Source of the DNA: Neocallimastix lanati (nom. inval.)
Lineage: Eukaryota > Neocallimastigomycota > Neocallimastigomycetes > Neocallimastigales > Neocallimastigaceae
Reading direction: 5' to 3'
Length of the DNA: 64,000 nucleotides
Assembly: GCA_016946835.1 (NCBI GenBank)
Contig: JACVTC010000213.1
Coordinates: forward strand, 123,622 to 187,621
Positions 35,881-46,575 of this stretch are shown in pieces. A program made the translations under genes and the position numbers. The first letter of the stretch is position 1. Each line of letters begins with the position of its first letter. Below the pieces are notes generated by a model. That model was not told where the DNA came from. It did not search any database and saw nothing but the letters and a program-made list of their open reading frames with translations.

Positions 35881-37655
35881 TTCCCTCTTTAACCTAATTA
35901 TTCAGTAATGAATAAATTAGTTTATTGGTGAATATTTATATATAAAATTATTCTATTCTACAATATTATACAATTGATATTATTAAACTCTTAATTATTT
36001 CTTTTCTAACCTAACTTCACTTTTTCATTACTACAATAATCTTACATTATATTAATTCTTTAATTCAATTTAAATAATACTAAAATAATTTTCTTAAATA
36101 TATATGTAATCTAATAATTTCCTTCTAAAACTAAATATTTAATATTATTACACCATTTATATTACTAAATGTACTTAAAACATTTCTTATTATACATGTT
36201 TATATATCATATATATAATGGAAACTCTTGAAGGATGATATTATACCATCTTAATCTGTGAATACCTCTTTTGTATTGGGATTTACATCATTTTCAATCA
36301 TAATCCGCTTTATAGATAAGAGCAAATCCTTATATTTTCACTTTATAGCTTTAGCAATAATTATTACAACAAATCCTTAATTATATATATCGGTGTATTT
36401 TGTAAATCGTGATCTTGGAGTATTAATATTGATTGCATTAATAATTAATTATATTATTCTAGTCATTTAAACTTATTAAGTAAATAATATAAATTGTCTT
36501 GTAATTGATAATAATTCAACATTTTAATTAATTTCTTAATTTCTTCTTATAGGTTAATTTTTGCAAATTTTCACTATTAGGCTTCTTAATACGCTTATGT
36601 ATTATTTAGTCATTTAAGTATCTTAAGAAATATTAATTTTATCATGTAAATTTCTATTTTCGTTTTCTTCTTTTTGATATTAAAAATCTTTTTTCTATTA
36701 AATTAATCTAATTTAGTAAATTATAAACTAAAAAATTTTTCGTATTAATTATTTTATAATTGATGCTTTCTCATATTTGTTTATGTTTTTAATTTAAATT
36801 TATATATATAATCATTATTCCTCCTCAAACCTAAAAAATTTATAATTAAATATTTAGATTTGAATAGATATAAAAATTATCAGTAAATAAATTTTGTTTT
36901 AATAATATATTGTTTTAATAATATATTATTTTAATAAAATTGAAAATACCCATTTTAGGCTAGATATTCAATTTATAATATATTTTAGTATATGCTCATA
37001 TCACGCTATGCATTTCTATTTAATTTATTAATATGTACTTATTCTAATATTTATTAGTACTTTGTGATTTCCTCCTTTGAACATATGCCTTATAGTTAAG
37101 CAGTAACTAATAAATATATTCGGTTAAAATATACGTGTTTCATTGTTTAATAATATACTATATACCTGTGCAATATTTTTGGAATATAACTAACTTCAAG
37201 TAAATTATAATTTTTTCATTTATAAGTAACTTATTATATATTAATTCTAAGTTAATTATAAATTAATATTTACAACAACAGGCGATTATAATAATTAAAA
37301 TTATTATAACAAAAATTCCAATTCCAATCAATAATCAATGATTTTTTTTTTTTTTTGTCTTATTCAATATAAAGTTGATTAACATTAATTTTTATTTTTG
37401 AGGGGTCATCTAGTAAATTTTATTAATAAAATTATAATATTCCTCAATTAAAATAATAATTCTGTTTCCTAAAAATTTACAAGAGATTTCACTATATCTA
37501 ATATAAATAATATAATCTATTTATAAGAAATAGATATTATATTAATTATATATTCCAATATATAGAAATATATTAATTTTAAATGAATTAAAGTATTATA
37601 ATTACAATAATTATAATATTATTTATCAAAATTAAATAAAATAAAATAATTATTA
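35881..37655 (-). pseudogene. Highly decayed copia-like interior
   Basis: Position between a copia polypurine tract/LTR (35881) and another LTR end (37.66-37.99 kb) suggests the interior of a minus-strand element. One reading around 36200-36350 (IENDVNPNTKEVFTD) could be a ruined copia RNase H, but this is weak. The rest is AT-rich with no recognisable motif. Confidence 0.3.
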
Positions 37656-37659
37656 TCAA

Positions 37660-37728
37660 AAAGATATAAATTTAATATTTAATAATTAATATTAAATATA
37701 CAAATATGTTACTACACATATTTGTTTT
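37660..37728. repeat. LTR end, left of MULE insertion
   Basis: These 69 bp match the last 70 bp of the solo LTR at 10298-10997, including CAAATATGTTACTACACATA. The LTR continues after the MULE as ATATCA (37982-37987), completing the same TTTTATATCA terminus. The other end of this LTR copy was not found. Confidence 0.75.
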
Positions 37729-37972
37729 GGGGAGAGCGCGTTTCGGAACCGTACGTGAATAGATATAAGCCACATGCTTTTTGAGATGGCGTATTATATA
37801 TAAATTTTTTTATATAAATAAATAATTAAATAATAATTAAATAAATATTTTATTATATAATAATTTCATAATTTAATATATATTTGATAATAAAAAATAA
37901 AAAAATAAAAAAATTAAAAATGAAATTTTATGTAAAAATTTTTAAAGCCAGATTCCGAAACGCACCACCCTC
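37729..37972. mobile_element. Non-autonomous MULE A (244 bp)
   Basis: It starts GGGGAGAGCGCGTTTCGGAA and ends TTCCGAAACGCACCACCCTC. The ends are imperfect inverted repeats sharing the GCGTTTCGGAA core. The element is flanked by a perfect 9-bp duplication ATTTGTTTT (37720-37728 and 37973-37981), the length typical of Mutator-like elements. The uninterrupted target site survives in the related LTR at 10.98 kb. The interior is simple A/T sequence with no ORF, so it would depend on a transposase supplied in trans, plausibly from MULE B next door. Confidence 0.93.
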
Positions 37973-38604
37973 ATTTGTTTTATATCAAAATAACGTGATA
38001 TACTATAAATTTATGGAGGGTGGTGCGTTTCGGAATGTGGCTTTAAAAATTTTTACATAAATTTTCATTTCGGAATGTGGCTTATATTTTTTTTTATAAA
38101 TTTTTATTTATGAATATAATATTTAAACATTAAAATAAAATGGCACATATAATTTATTTGAAAAAATAATTATTAAAAATATTTAAAATGTGATATATTT
38201 CAAAAAAAATGATGATTTACATTCGCCATATTCTGAAAATTTTTATTTATTTATTAATTTATTCATTTAATTATTTAATAATAATATTTAATAATATTTT
38301 TTTTTATACTATTTTCTAATTATAAAGTTTGTTTATTATATGGAAATATAATAATTTACATTAATTTAAAATACTGTAAAAATTATAATAAAATTCATGT
38401 TAATATATATGAATATGCTATATCATTTACTTTATTATATAATTTATTTGTTGCTAAATTCAGTTTTTACATTAATTTCATATCAATATCTTATTTATTT
38501 TATTTTATCATATTATATATTATTATTTCACTGCATATTTATTTATTTTATATTATTTTATTTTGTTTCGATTGATACTTGCAATTTAATATAATTCACA
38601 TATT

Positions 38605-40275
38605 TATTTTTTTTTTTATTTTATTTTATTAGTACTTGTATTTTTATTATAATTCAAATATTTATTTTATTTTATTTTATTTTATTTTTATTAATACTTG
38701 TATTTTTATTATAATTCTAATAATTTTTTTATTTTATTTTAATTTATTTTATTTTATTTTATTTTATTTTATTCAATCTGTACTTCATATTTATATTTCA
38801 TCTATTTACTTATTTTATTTTATTTTATTTTATTTTATTCAATCTGTACTTTACATTTATATTTCTACTATTTATTTTATTTTATTTTATTTTATTTTAT
38901 TTTATTTTATTTTATTTTATTTTATTTTATTTTATTTTATTTTATTCAATCTGTACTTTACATTTATATTTCTACTATTTATTTTATTTTATTTTATTTT
39001 ATTTTATTTTATTTTATTTTATTTTATTCAATCTGTACTTATATTTATATTCTACTATTTATTTTATTTTATTTTATTTTATTTTATTTTATTTTATTTT
39101 ATTTTATTTTATTTTATTTTATTTTGTTCGATCTGTACTTTATGTTTAATATTCTACTATTTATTTTATTTTATTTTATTTTATTTTATTTAATCTGTAC
39201 TTATATTTATATTCTACTATTTATTTTATTTTATTTTATTTTATTTTATTTTATTTTATTCAATCTGTACTTTACATTTATATTTCTACTATTTATTTTA
39301 TTTTATTTTATTTTATTTTATTTTATTTTATTTTATTCAATCTGTACTTTACATTTATATTTCTACTATTTATTTTATTTTATTTTATTTTATTTTATTT
39401 TATTTTATTTTATTTTATTCAATCTGTACTTATATTTATATTCTACTATTTATTTTATTATATTTTATTTTATTTTATTTTATTTTATTTTATTTTATTT
39501 TATTTTATTCAATATGTACTTATATTTATATTCTACTATTTATTTTATTTTATTTTATTTTATTTTATTTTATTTTATTTTATTTTATTTTATTTTATTT
39601 TATTTTATTCAATCTGTACTTATATTTATATTCTACTATTTATTTTATTTTATTTTATTTTATTTTATTTTATTTCATTTTATTTTATTTTATTTTATTT
39701 TATTTTATTTTATTTTATTCAATCTGTACTTATATTTATATTCTACTATTTATTTTATTTTATTTTATTTTATTTTATTTTATTTTATTTTATTCAATCT
39801 GTACTTATATTTATATTCTACTATTTATTTTATTTTATTTTATTTTATTTCATTTTATTTTATTTTATTTTATTTTATTCAATCTGTACTTTACATTTAT
39901 ATTTCTACTATTTATTTTATTTTATTTTATTTTATTCAATCTGTACTTCATATTTATATTTCAACTATTTATTTTATTTTATTTTATTCATTCTGTACTT
40001 CATATTTATATTTCAACTATTTATTTTATTTTATTCATTCTGTACTTCATATTTATATTTCAACTATTTATTTTATTTTATTCAATCTGTACTTCATATT
40101 TATATTTCAACTATTATTTTATTTTATTCATTTTGAACTTCATATTTATATTTCAACTATTTATTTTATTTTATTCAATCTGTACTTCATATTTATATTT
40201 CAACTATTATTTTATTTTATTCATTTTGAACTTCATATTTATATTTCAACTATTTATTTTATTTTATTTTATATA
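38605..40275 (+). repeat. TTTTA microsatellite with embedded minisatellite units
   Basis: Pure TTTTA runs alternate with a 30-40 bp unit TTCAATCTGTACTT...ATTTATATT...CTATTTA. I count about 21 units. Unit variants change along the array (TTACATTTATATTTCTA, TATATTTATATTCTA, TCATATTTATATTTCAA). The last part shows a two-unit higher-order repeat in which CAATCTGTACTT alternates with CATTTTGAACTT (40080-40250). The plus strand is open in all frames of TTTTA, which produces long spurious Phe/Tyr/Ile/Leu ORFs (38636-39193, 39124-40338). It lies inside MULE B, 3' of the transposase. Confidence 0.92.
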
Positions 40276-40338
40276 ATTGTACTTCTATATTATTACATTC
40301 TATATTTTTTTCATTTTATTTTTATATATTCTTTTTAA

Positions 40339-41110
40339 AATTCTTATTTCCTTTTTAATATTTTTTTATCTAATATTTTAAATATATTTTATATAATACA
40401 AAAATCCAAAAATCTTTTTTACTCAGGAGCATTATATTTAACTTGATAAGGAAAGATTATTTGAAAATTTAATTATAAATGTTAAATTAAAACTTTTTTT
40501 TAGTAATAGTAATAACAATAACATTTTTAAACATAAATTTCTATTAAATAATAAATAAATTATTTTAGATATTTATATTATACAAATCTAATAAACTAAC
40601 AAAAAGAGCATTACTATTTTTACAAATGGTAAAGTTTTTTTAGAAAGCCTGATAGAAATAATTTAAAATATTAATTATTTTCTTTTATAAGTATTATAAT
40701 ACTTAAATATCATTATATATATTTAAAATGTATATTTGAATATTTATTAAAAATATGAAATATACATTAAATATATTTTTAAAAAATATATTAATTTAAT
40801 AATTGGTTTATTTTATAAAAATTATTTATTTATTTATTAATTTACTACAATATAAAATAAAAATAATGCGAAATGCAATACATTCATATTTTTAATATTT
40901 TATAATACTAATATATAATAATAAAGACATCTTTAATTTTATTTAATTGAGTAAAAAATATTTAAAATAAATTTATAAAAAAAATTTTTTTTAATATTTT
41001 TAAGCTAACCCTATCAATAAATATTAAATAAATTTCAATATTGAATTTCTTATTAAATAAAAAAATTTAATTTTCAATTAATTGTAATTATGATTTTGAA
41101 AGGATTTTAA
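40339..41110. other. AT-rich segment of MULE B
   Basis: Between the satellite and the transposase stop codon. No second gene is seen on either strand. Confidence 0.4.
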
Positions 41111-41119
41111 TAATTATTT

Positions 41120-42085
41120 TTATTTTGTTTTATTAAAATTAATGATTTCATTATTCAATCTAATTAAACAATTAAACCAATTTTCGATAATATCATTTTT
41201 ACTACATCCAATATTTTTTAATTCGGCTTCTATATTTTTATAATATTCAACTAAAATATTAATGTCATCGACCCTTTCTGATATTCTGCTCTTTTTTCTC
41301 CAAATTCCTTTAATTCTCATATGGTAATCATAGTAAGATTTGGATTCTTCAAATTGTATTGTATATATTAATTTATAAAATGAAGGCTTTTTTACAAATA
41401 AATTTTTTAAATAACTGTTATAAGATTCTGAAGCATTATTTGTTATGTGGTCTATATTATTGTAATAATTCCAATATTTTATATTATAGATATTTAGAAA
41501 TGTTTTCTCAAAATAATCTAAAAAATTCAAAAATTGGGAACAGGTAGATTTATATCTCATGCATGTATTTTTAATTTTATTAAAAATATCAGGTATGTAT
41601 TCAATATTAATAAAACATAAATTAGAAATCGCTTTATAATAAGTATTTAAAATATTATGATCTTTCACTTCCTTGTAACATAATTTATTTTTTTTTGTCA
41701 TTAATAATCTTTTATAATGCCAAAAACAATATTTAATATTTATATTGGGAAAAATATTTTCCACCGCATTAGATATTCCTTTTTCAAAATCACAATGAAA
41801 AATTTTTTCTGAGAAATTAATATTTGCATTATATTTAATTATATTTTTTTTTATTTCATTAAATAATATTTCGTAAGTTGTTTGTTCTTTGTTTTTTAAT
41901 ATTGACATGGAAGTAGTGTAAAAACAATTTAATTCTGTAACATAAGTTCTGGTAATGAATACTTGATAACTATTAGTTGGAGCTATTAAAAATGTACCAT
42001 CAGCAAATATATGTTTATTCTCCATAAATAATTTTGCTTGGAATGGGGATTGAAAAATTATTATATTAGAATTGTTGAATATCAT
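41120..42085 (-). CDS. Mutator-like transposase catalytic domain
   Basis: A 321-codon frame encodes the MULE transposase core, which cuts and inserts the element. Landmarks: IFADGTF with Asp29, IFHCDFEKGISNAV with Asp99, the zinc/CCHH-like CFWHYKRL (Cys120, His123), and TNNASESYNSYL with Glu220. These are the D-D-E triad and the C-x2-H motif expected between the second D and E. The start Met overlaps the stop of the upstream frame (42082-42570) by ATGA. Comparison with the family suggests one protein, with the N-terminal zinc finger on the upstream frame. The break is either a one-base indel, a programmed slip or coupled reinitiation. No internal stops, so it was active recently. Confidence 0.92.
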   Translation of the reverse strand: MIFNNSNIIIFQSPFQAKLFMENKHIFADGTFLIAPTNSYQVFITRTYVTELNCFYTTSMSILKNKEQTTYEILFNEIKKNIIKYNANINFSEKIFHCDFEKGISNAVENIFPNINIKYCFWHYKRLLMTKKNKLCYKEVKDHNILNTYYKAISNLCFINIEYIPDIFNKIKNTCMRYKSTCSQFLNFLDYFEKTFLNIYNIKYWNYYNNIDHITNNASESYNSYLKNLFVKKPSFYKLIYTIQFEESKSYYDYHMRIKGIWRKKSRISERVDDINILVEYYKNIEAELKNIGCSKNDIIENWFNCLIRLNNEIINFNKTK

Positions 42086-42570
42086 AAGTATTCACCTCTT
42101 ATTGTTTTATAATATTCAGATACATTAGGAACTTCATCAAATGTTTTTGCATTAGGAAATAATTGTTTGTTTTTATATCTTGTTATTTGGGATTTAATTG
42201 TTTTATATTCAGGGCATATATATCCTATTTCTTGAGAAATTTTATCAAATATGCGTTTTGATTTTATATCAGAAGGAATCAAACTTTTTTTTATTTCATC
42301 TTTAATTTTATGTTTTATTAATGATTTGGATGCATTAATTTCATTACCAGGATGATTATGTGAAGAATCATAATTTAAAACCTCTTTATTATCATTTAAA
42401 ATAATAAAAGACTTACATTTATTTAATGTTTTATATTCTGTACATCTATATATTTTTGTATTATCTTTTTTTAATTTTGAAAAATTATATTTAAATTTTC
42501 GATCTATAATTATTTGCTCTTTTCCTCGATTTGTTTCATTTATATCAATTTTTAGATTTCCCTCCATCAA
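42082..42570 (-). CDS. FLYWCH-type DNA-binding domain of MULE transposase
   Basis: A 162-codon frame. Residues about 24-75 form a FLYWCH/WRKY-GCM1-like zinc finger: FKYNFSKL, then Y-R-C (Cys43), N-K-C (Cys52), a strand, and HNH (His71, His73). In MULE transposases this N-terminal finger binds the terminal inverted repeats. A charged helical segment follows, then Y-Y-K-T-I-R-G-E-Y-L, which in relatives runs straight into the catalytic domain. The last codons TTA TGA overlap the ATG of the catalytic ORF. The first Met is followed by a second Met at codon 2; upstream the sequence is a pure AT repeat, which supports this start. Confidence 0.88.
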   Translation of the reverse strand: MMEGNLKIDINETNRGKEQIIIDRKFKYNFSKLKKDNTKIYRCTEYKTLNKCKSFIILNDNKEVLNYDSSHNHPGNEINASKSLIKHKIKDEIKKSLIPSDIKSKRIFDKISQEIGYICPEYKTIKSQITRYKNKQLFPNAKTFDEVPNVSEYYKTIRGEYL

Positions 42571-42639
42571 AATTTTTAATATAAATATTAATAAATATGA
42601 AATATTTATTTTTTATTTTTTATTTAATATGTATTTTCA

Positions 42640-43010
42640 ATTTTTTTAAAAATTACAGTTATAAATATAAATAAATATGAAAATATTTTATTTTATTTCA
42701 AGAAAATTACTAAAAAAATATTTATCTTTTTTTTTTTATTTTATTTTTTCATTATAAAATAAAATATTTATTTAATTATTATTTATTTATATAATAAAAA
42801 ATTACAGTTATAAATATAAATAAATATGAAAATATTTTATTTTATTTCAAGAAAATTACTAATAAAATATTTTATTTCAAGAAAATTACTAAAAAAATAT
42901 TTATCTTTTCTTTTTTTTATTTTATTTTTTTATTATAAAATAAAATATTTATTTAATTATTATTTATTTATTTATTTATATAATAAAAAATTACAGTTAT
43001 AAATATAAAT
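42640..43010. repeat. Tandem repeat upstream of the MULE transposase
   Basis: The word AATTACAGTTATAAATATAA begins at 42651, 42800 and 42989, giving two repeat periods of 149 and 189 bp. The longer unit contains an internal duplication of TATTTTATTTCAAGAAAATT. The array lies just 5' of the transposase start, so it may include the promoter. Confidence 0.75.
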
Positions 43011-43321
43011 AAAAATGAAAATATTTTATTTTATTTTTTTTTGTATTTTATTTTTTTTGTATATTATTTTTTTAATCTTTTTTATTTTTTTTATTTTTTT
43101 TATTTTTTTTATTTTTTTATTTTTTTTATTTTTTTATTTTTTTATTTTTTTATTTTTTATTATCAAATATATATTAAATTATGAAATTATTATAAAATAA
43201 AATATTTATTTAATTATTATTTAATTATTTATTTATATAAAAAAATTTTATTATAATACGCCATCTCAAAAAACATGTGGCTTATATCTATTCACGTGCA
43301 GTTCCGAAACGCGCTCTCCCC

Positions 43322-43379
43322 ATTTTATGTTTACATTAAATTTATGTATTTTATAGAATTTATGATGTTGCATAAATTT
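43322..43379. other. 58-bp spacer between MULE B and MULE C
   Basis: This spacer begins ATTTTATGT and ends CATAAATTT. The reverse complement of its first 9 bp equals the 9 bp after MULE C (43916-43924), and the reverse complement of its last 9 bp equals the 9 bp before MULE B (38007-38015). The spacer is therefore inverted relative to both insertion sites. Confidence 0.9.
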
Positions 43380-43915
43380 GGGGAGAGCGCGTTTCGGAAC
43401 TGCACGTGAATAGATATAAGCCACATGTTTTTTGAGATGGCGTATTATAATAAAATTTTTTTATATAAATAAATAATTAAATAATAATTAAATAAATATT
43501 TTATTTTATAATAATTTCATAATTTAATATATATTTGATAATAAAAAATAAAAAAATAAAAAAATAAAAAAATAAAAAAAATAAAAAAATAAAAAAAATA
43601 AAAAAAATAAAAAAAATAAAAAAGATTAAAAAAATAAAATACAAAAAAAATAAAATACAAAATACAAAAAAAAATATTATTAAATATTATTATTAAATAA
43701 TTAAATGAATAAATTAATAAATAAATAAAAATTTTCAGAATATGGCGAATGTAAATCATCATTTTTTTTGAAATATATCACATTTTAAATATTTTTAATA
43801 ATTATTTTTTCAAATAAATTATATGTGCCATTTTATTTTAATGTTTAAATATTATATTCATAAATAAAAATTTATAAAAAATAATATAAGCCACATTCCG
43901 AAACGCACCACCCTC
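43380..43915. mobile_element. Non-autonomous MULE C (536 bp)
   Basis: It starts GGGGAGAGCGCGTTTCGGAA and ends TTCCGAAACGCACCACCCTC. Its left 180 bp are essentially the exact reverse complement of the right end of MULE B, and its right 300 bp match the left end of MULE B. It is a deletion derivative of B lacking the transposase and satellite. The interior is AAAATAAAA simple repeat. Confidence 0.9.
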
Positions 43916-44560
43916 ACATAAAATTTATATCATAAATTTTATGTTATGTAAATAATTTATAAATAAATTAAGTTTTATTTTATTTCATTTTAATTATTTT
44001 AATATATTTTAAGTTTATTTTTATATGTTCTATTTATTATAAATATTTTATTATGTATATTATATTTTTCATAATATTCAAATAAATATTTAATTCTTAT
44101 TATTTTAAAATAGTTTATCATTAAAGAGTATTATATAAGGAATACCTTTTTCTTTATATTAATTCTATATAATTTTGCAATTTTAATTCATTCAATTAAT
44201 ATCAAATTAAATATATTTTTATTAATAAAAGTAGTTTAATAATATTCAAACCAAGATGGAAGGGAGTAGTATTAACTGAGCTAGAAGCATCCATGTTTAG
44301 ATTTTGATGATAACAGAACTGACTTAATTTCTATTTATTGTAAATTGATTATAAGGATTTTATACCAAAGAATTATATATTAAATATTAACATTTAAGTT
44401 TACTGAATATAAAAGTTAATTGTTTCATATGAATTGAATTTCCTAAGATATATTAAAAAACAATATTAGTAGAAAAATTACTTATTCATTAAAATATAAT
44501 GTAAAATATTATATTTATTTTAAGTAGAAATATTTTAAAATGATATGAAAATTGAAAAAA
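43916..44560. other. AT-rich stretch without a gene
   Basis: No coding region. A short less AT-rich patch at 44250-44340 is unassigned. Confidence 0.4.
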
Positions 44561-44566
44561 AGTTCG

Positions 44567-44670
44567 AAAATACTATGTATTTCGGCAAGTTTTATTATGC
44601 GGGTATTTTTCCTTTCCTAACAAATAATAAAGAAATAAAACATAGAAGAAACATTTTATAAAAAATGCAA
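44567..44670 (-). repeat. LINE 3'-region fragment
   Basis: About 100 bp match 29745-29850 on the same strand (ATACTATGTATTTCGGCAAG and the following words). Both ends are truncated, and no poly(A) is seen. Confidence 0.75.
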
Positions 44671-44917
44671 AGTTTTATTTATAGGATAAAGAAATAAAAA
44701 TATATTAATATTAATTTTAATAAAAATATGTCAATAAATAAAATAAAATTTAAATAAGTATAATATTTTTTTAAAAATATTTAAATTTTTTAATAAAAAA
44801 TGTAAAACATTTATATATATAATGAAATATAAATGTTTTTTATAAATTATCATAAAATAAAGTTTATATCCTTTATTTTTTTTATTTAAATACTTATTAA
44901 TTAAAAGAGTTAATATT
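44671..44917. other. AT-rich spacer
   Basis: Short AT-rich spacer, no gene. Confidence 0.4.
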
Positions 44918-46575
44918 GTTATGTTTTTAATTGTTAATTTATTTTTTGTTTAAAAAACAAAATTATAAATTTTCTAAATTAATTTGATTTTTTTGAAACT
45001 TTTTTTTTTCATCCTATCAATATTTACCTTATTTCATACCATAGTTTGATATATAAAATTATTATATAGTTTTATATAAATAAAGTTTACATCTAATATA
45101 TTTATTTAAATATGTATTAATAACAATAGATTATACTGAATATTTTATTTAAAAACATACAAAATAATAAAAAACTATATATATACATAATTCATGTTTT
45201 TAAATGTTAATTTATTATTTGTTTAAAAAACAAAATTATAAATTTTCTAAATTAATTTGATTTTTTTGAAACTTTTTTTTTTCATCCTATCAATATTTAC
45301 CTTATTTCATACCATAGTTTGATATATAAAATTATTTTATAGTTTTATATAAATAAAGTTTACATCTAATATATTTATTTAAATATGTATTAATAACAAT
45401 AGATTATACTGAATATTTTATTTAAAAACATACAAAATAATAAAAAACTATATATATACATAATTCTTGTTTTTAAATGTTTATTTATTATTTGTTTAAA
45501 AAACAAAATTATAAATTTTCTAAATTAATTTGATTTTTTTGAAACTTTTTTTTTTCATCCTATCAATATTTACCTTATTTCATACCATAGTTTGATATAT
45601 AAAATTATTTTATAGTTTTATATAAATAAAGTTTACATCAATTATATTTATTAATATGGTTATTAATTACATTAGTTTATACTGAATATTTTATTTAAAA
45701 TTATACAAAATAATAAAAAACTATATATATACATAATTCATGTTTTTAAATGTTATTTTAATATTTGTTTAAAAAACAAAATTATAAATTTTCTAAATTA
45801 ATTTGATTTTTTTGAAACTTTTTTTTTTCATCCTATCAATATTTACCTTATTTCATACCAGAGTTTGATATATAAAATTTTTTAAAGTTTATATATAAAG
45901 TTTACATCTAGTATAATTATTAATATGGTTATAGTTTATACTGAATATTTTATTTAAAAACATACAAAATAATAAAAAACTATATATATACATAATTCAT
46001 GTTTTTAAATGTTAATTTAATATTTGTTTAAAAAACAAAATTTTAAATTTTCAAAATTAATTTGATTTTTTTGAAACTTTTTTTTTTCATCCTATCAATA
46101 TTTACCTAATTTCATACCAGAGTTTGATATATAAAATTTTTTAAAGTTTATATATAAAGTTTACATCTAGTATAATTATTAATATGGTTATAGTTTATAC
46201 TGAATATTTTATTTAAAAACATACAAAATAATAAAAAACTATATATATACATAATTCATGTTTTTAAATGTTAATTTATTATTTGTTTAAAAAACAAAAT
46301 TATAAATTTTCTAAATTAATTTGATTTTTTTGAAACTTTTTTTTTTCATCCTATCAATATTTACCTTATTTTATACCAAAATTTATTGATATAAAATTAT
46401 TTAAATTGTTTTTATATAAATAAAGTTTACATACATTATTTTTAATAAAATAGTTATTAATTACAATATATTATACTGAATATTATATATTAGAATTATA
46501 AAAGCATAATTATAAAAGATATATATATTTTTTCATATTTTTAAATGTTAATTTATTATTTGTTTAAAAATAAAA
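44918..46575. repeat. Satellite array, 273- and 259-bp units
   Basis: The word AATTTGATTTTTTTGAAAC starts at 44981, 45254, 45527, 45800, 46059 and 46318. That gives three periods of exactly 273 bp and two of exactly 259 bp, then a partial seventh unit. Each unit carries TTTGTTTAAAAAACAAA, a CATCCTATCAATATTTACC core and a TATATATACATAATTC junction. The 14-bp shortening comes from deletions in the AT-rich half. No ORF. Confidence 0.95.

Larger units (their letters stand above)
38016..43321 (-). mobile_element. Autonomous-type MULE B (5.3 kb)
   Basis: Bounded by GAGGGTGGTGCGTTTCGGAA at 38016 and TTCCGAAACGCGCTCTCCCC ending at 43321, the same two end types as MULEs A and C but in inverted orientation. 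It carries a Mutator-like transposase locus (41120-42570, minus strand), a compound TTTTA satellite (38.6-40.3 kb) and a tandem repeat upstream of the transposase. Flanking 9-mers AAATTTATG and ATTTTATGT do not match each other, but each matches, in reverse complement, a flank of MULE C. The first 55 bp of the left end are A-type and then switch to C-type, making a composite end. Confidence 0.88.

Noticed and set aside
39124-40338. A 404-codon open frame (and a 185-codon one at 38636) looking like a Phe/Tyr/Ile/Leu-rich membrane protein
   Set aside because: TTTTA repeats have no stop in any plus-strand frame, so the frame is a by-product of the satellite; composition is purely repeat-driven.
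44918-46575. CRISPR-like array
   Set aside because: Units of 259-273 bp repeat in full without short repeats and unique spacers; it is a satellite in a eukaryotic genome.
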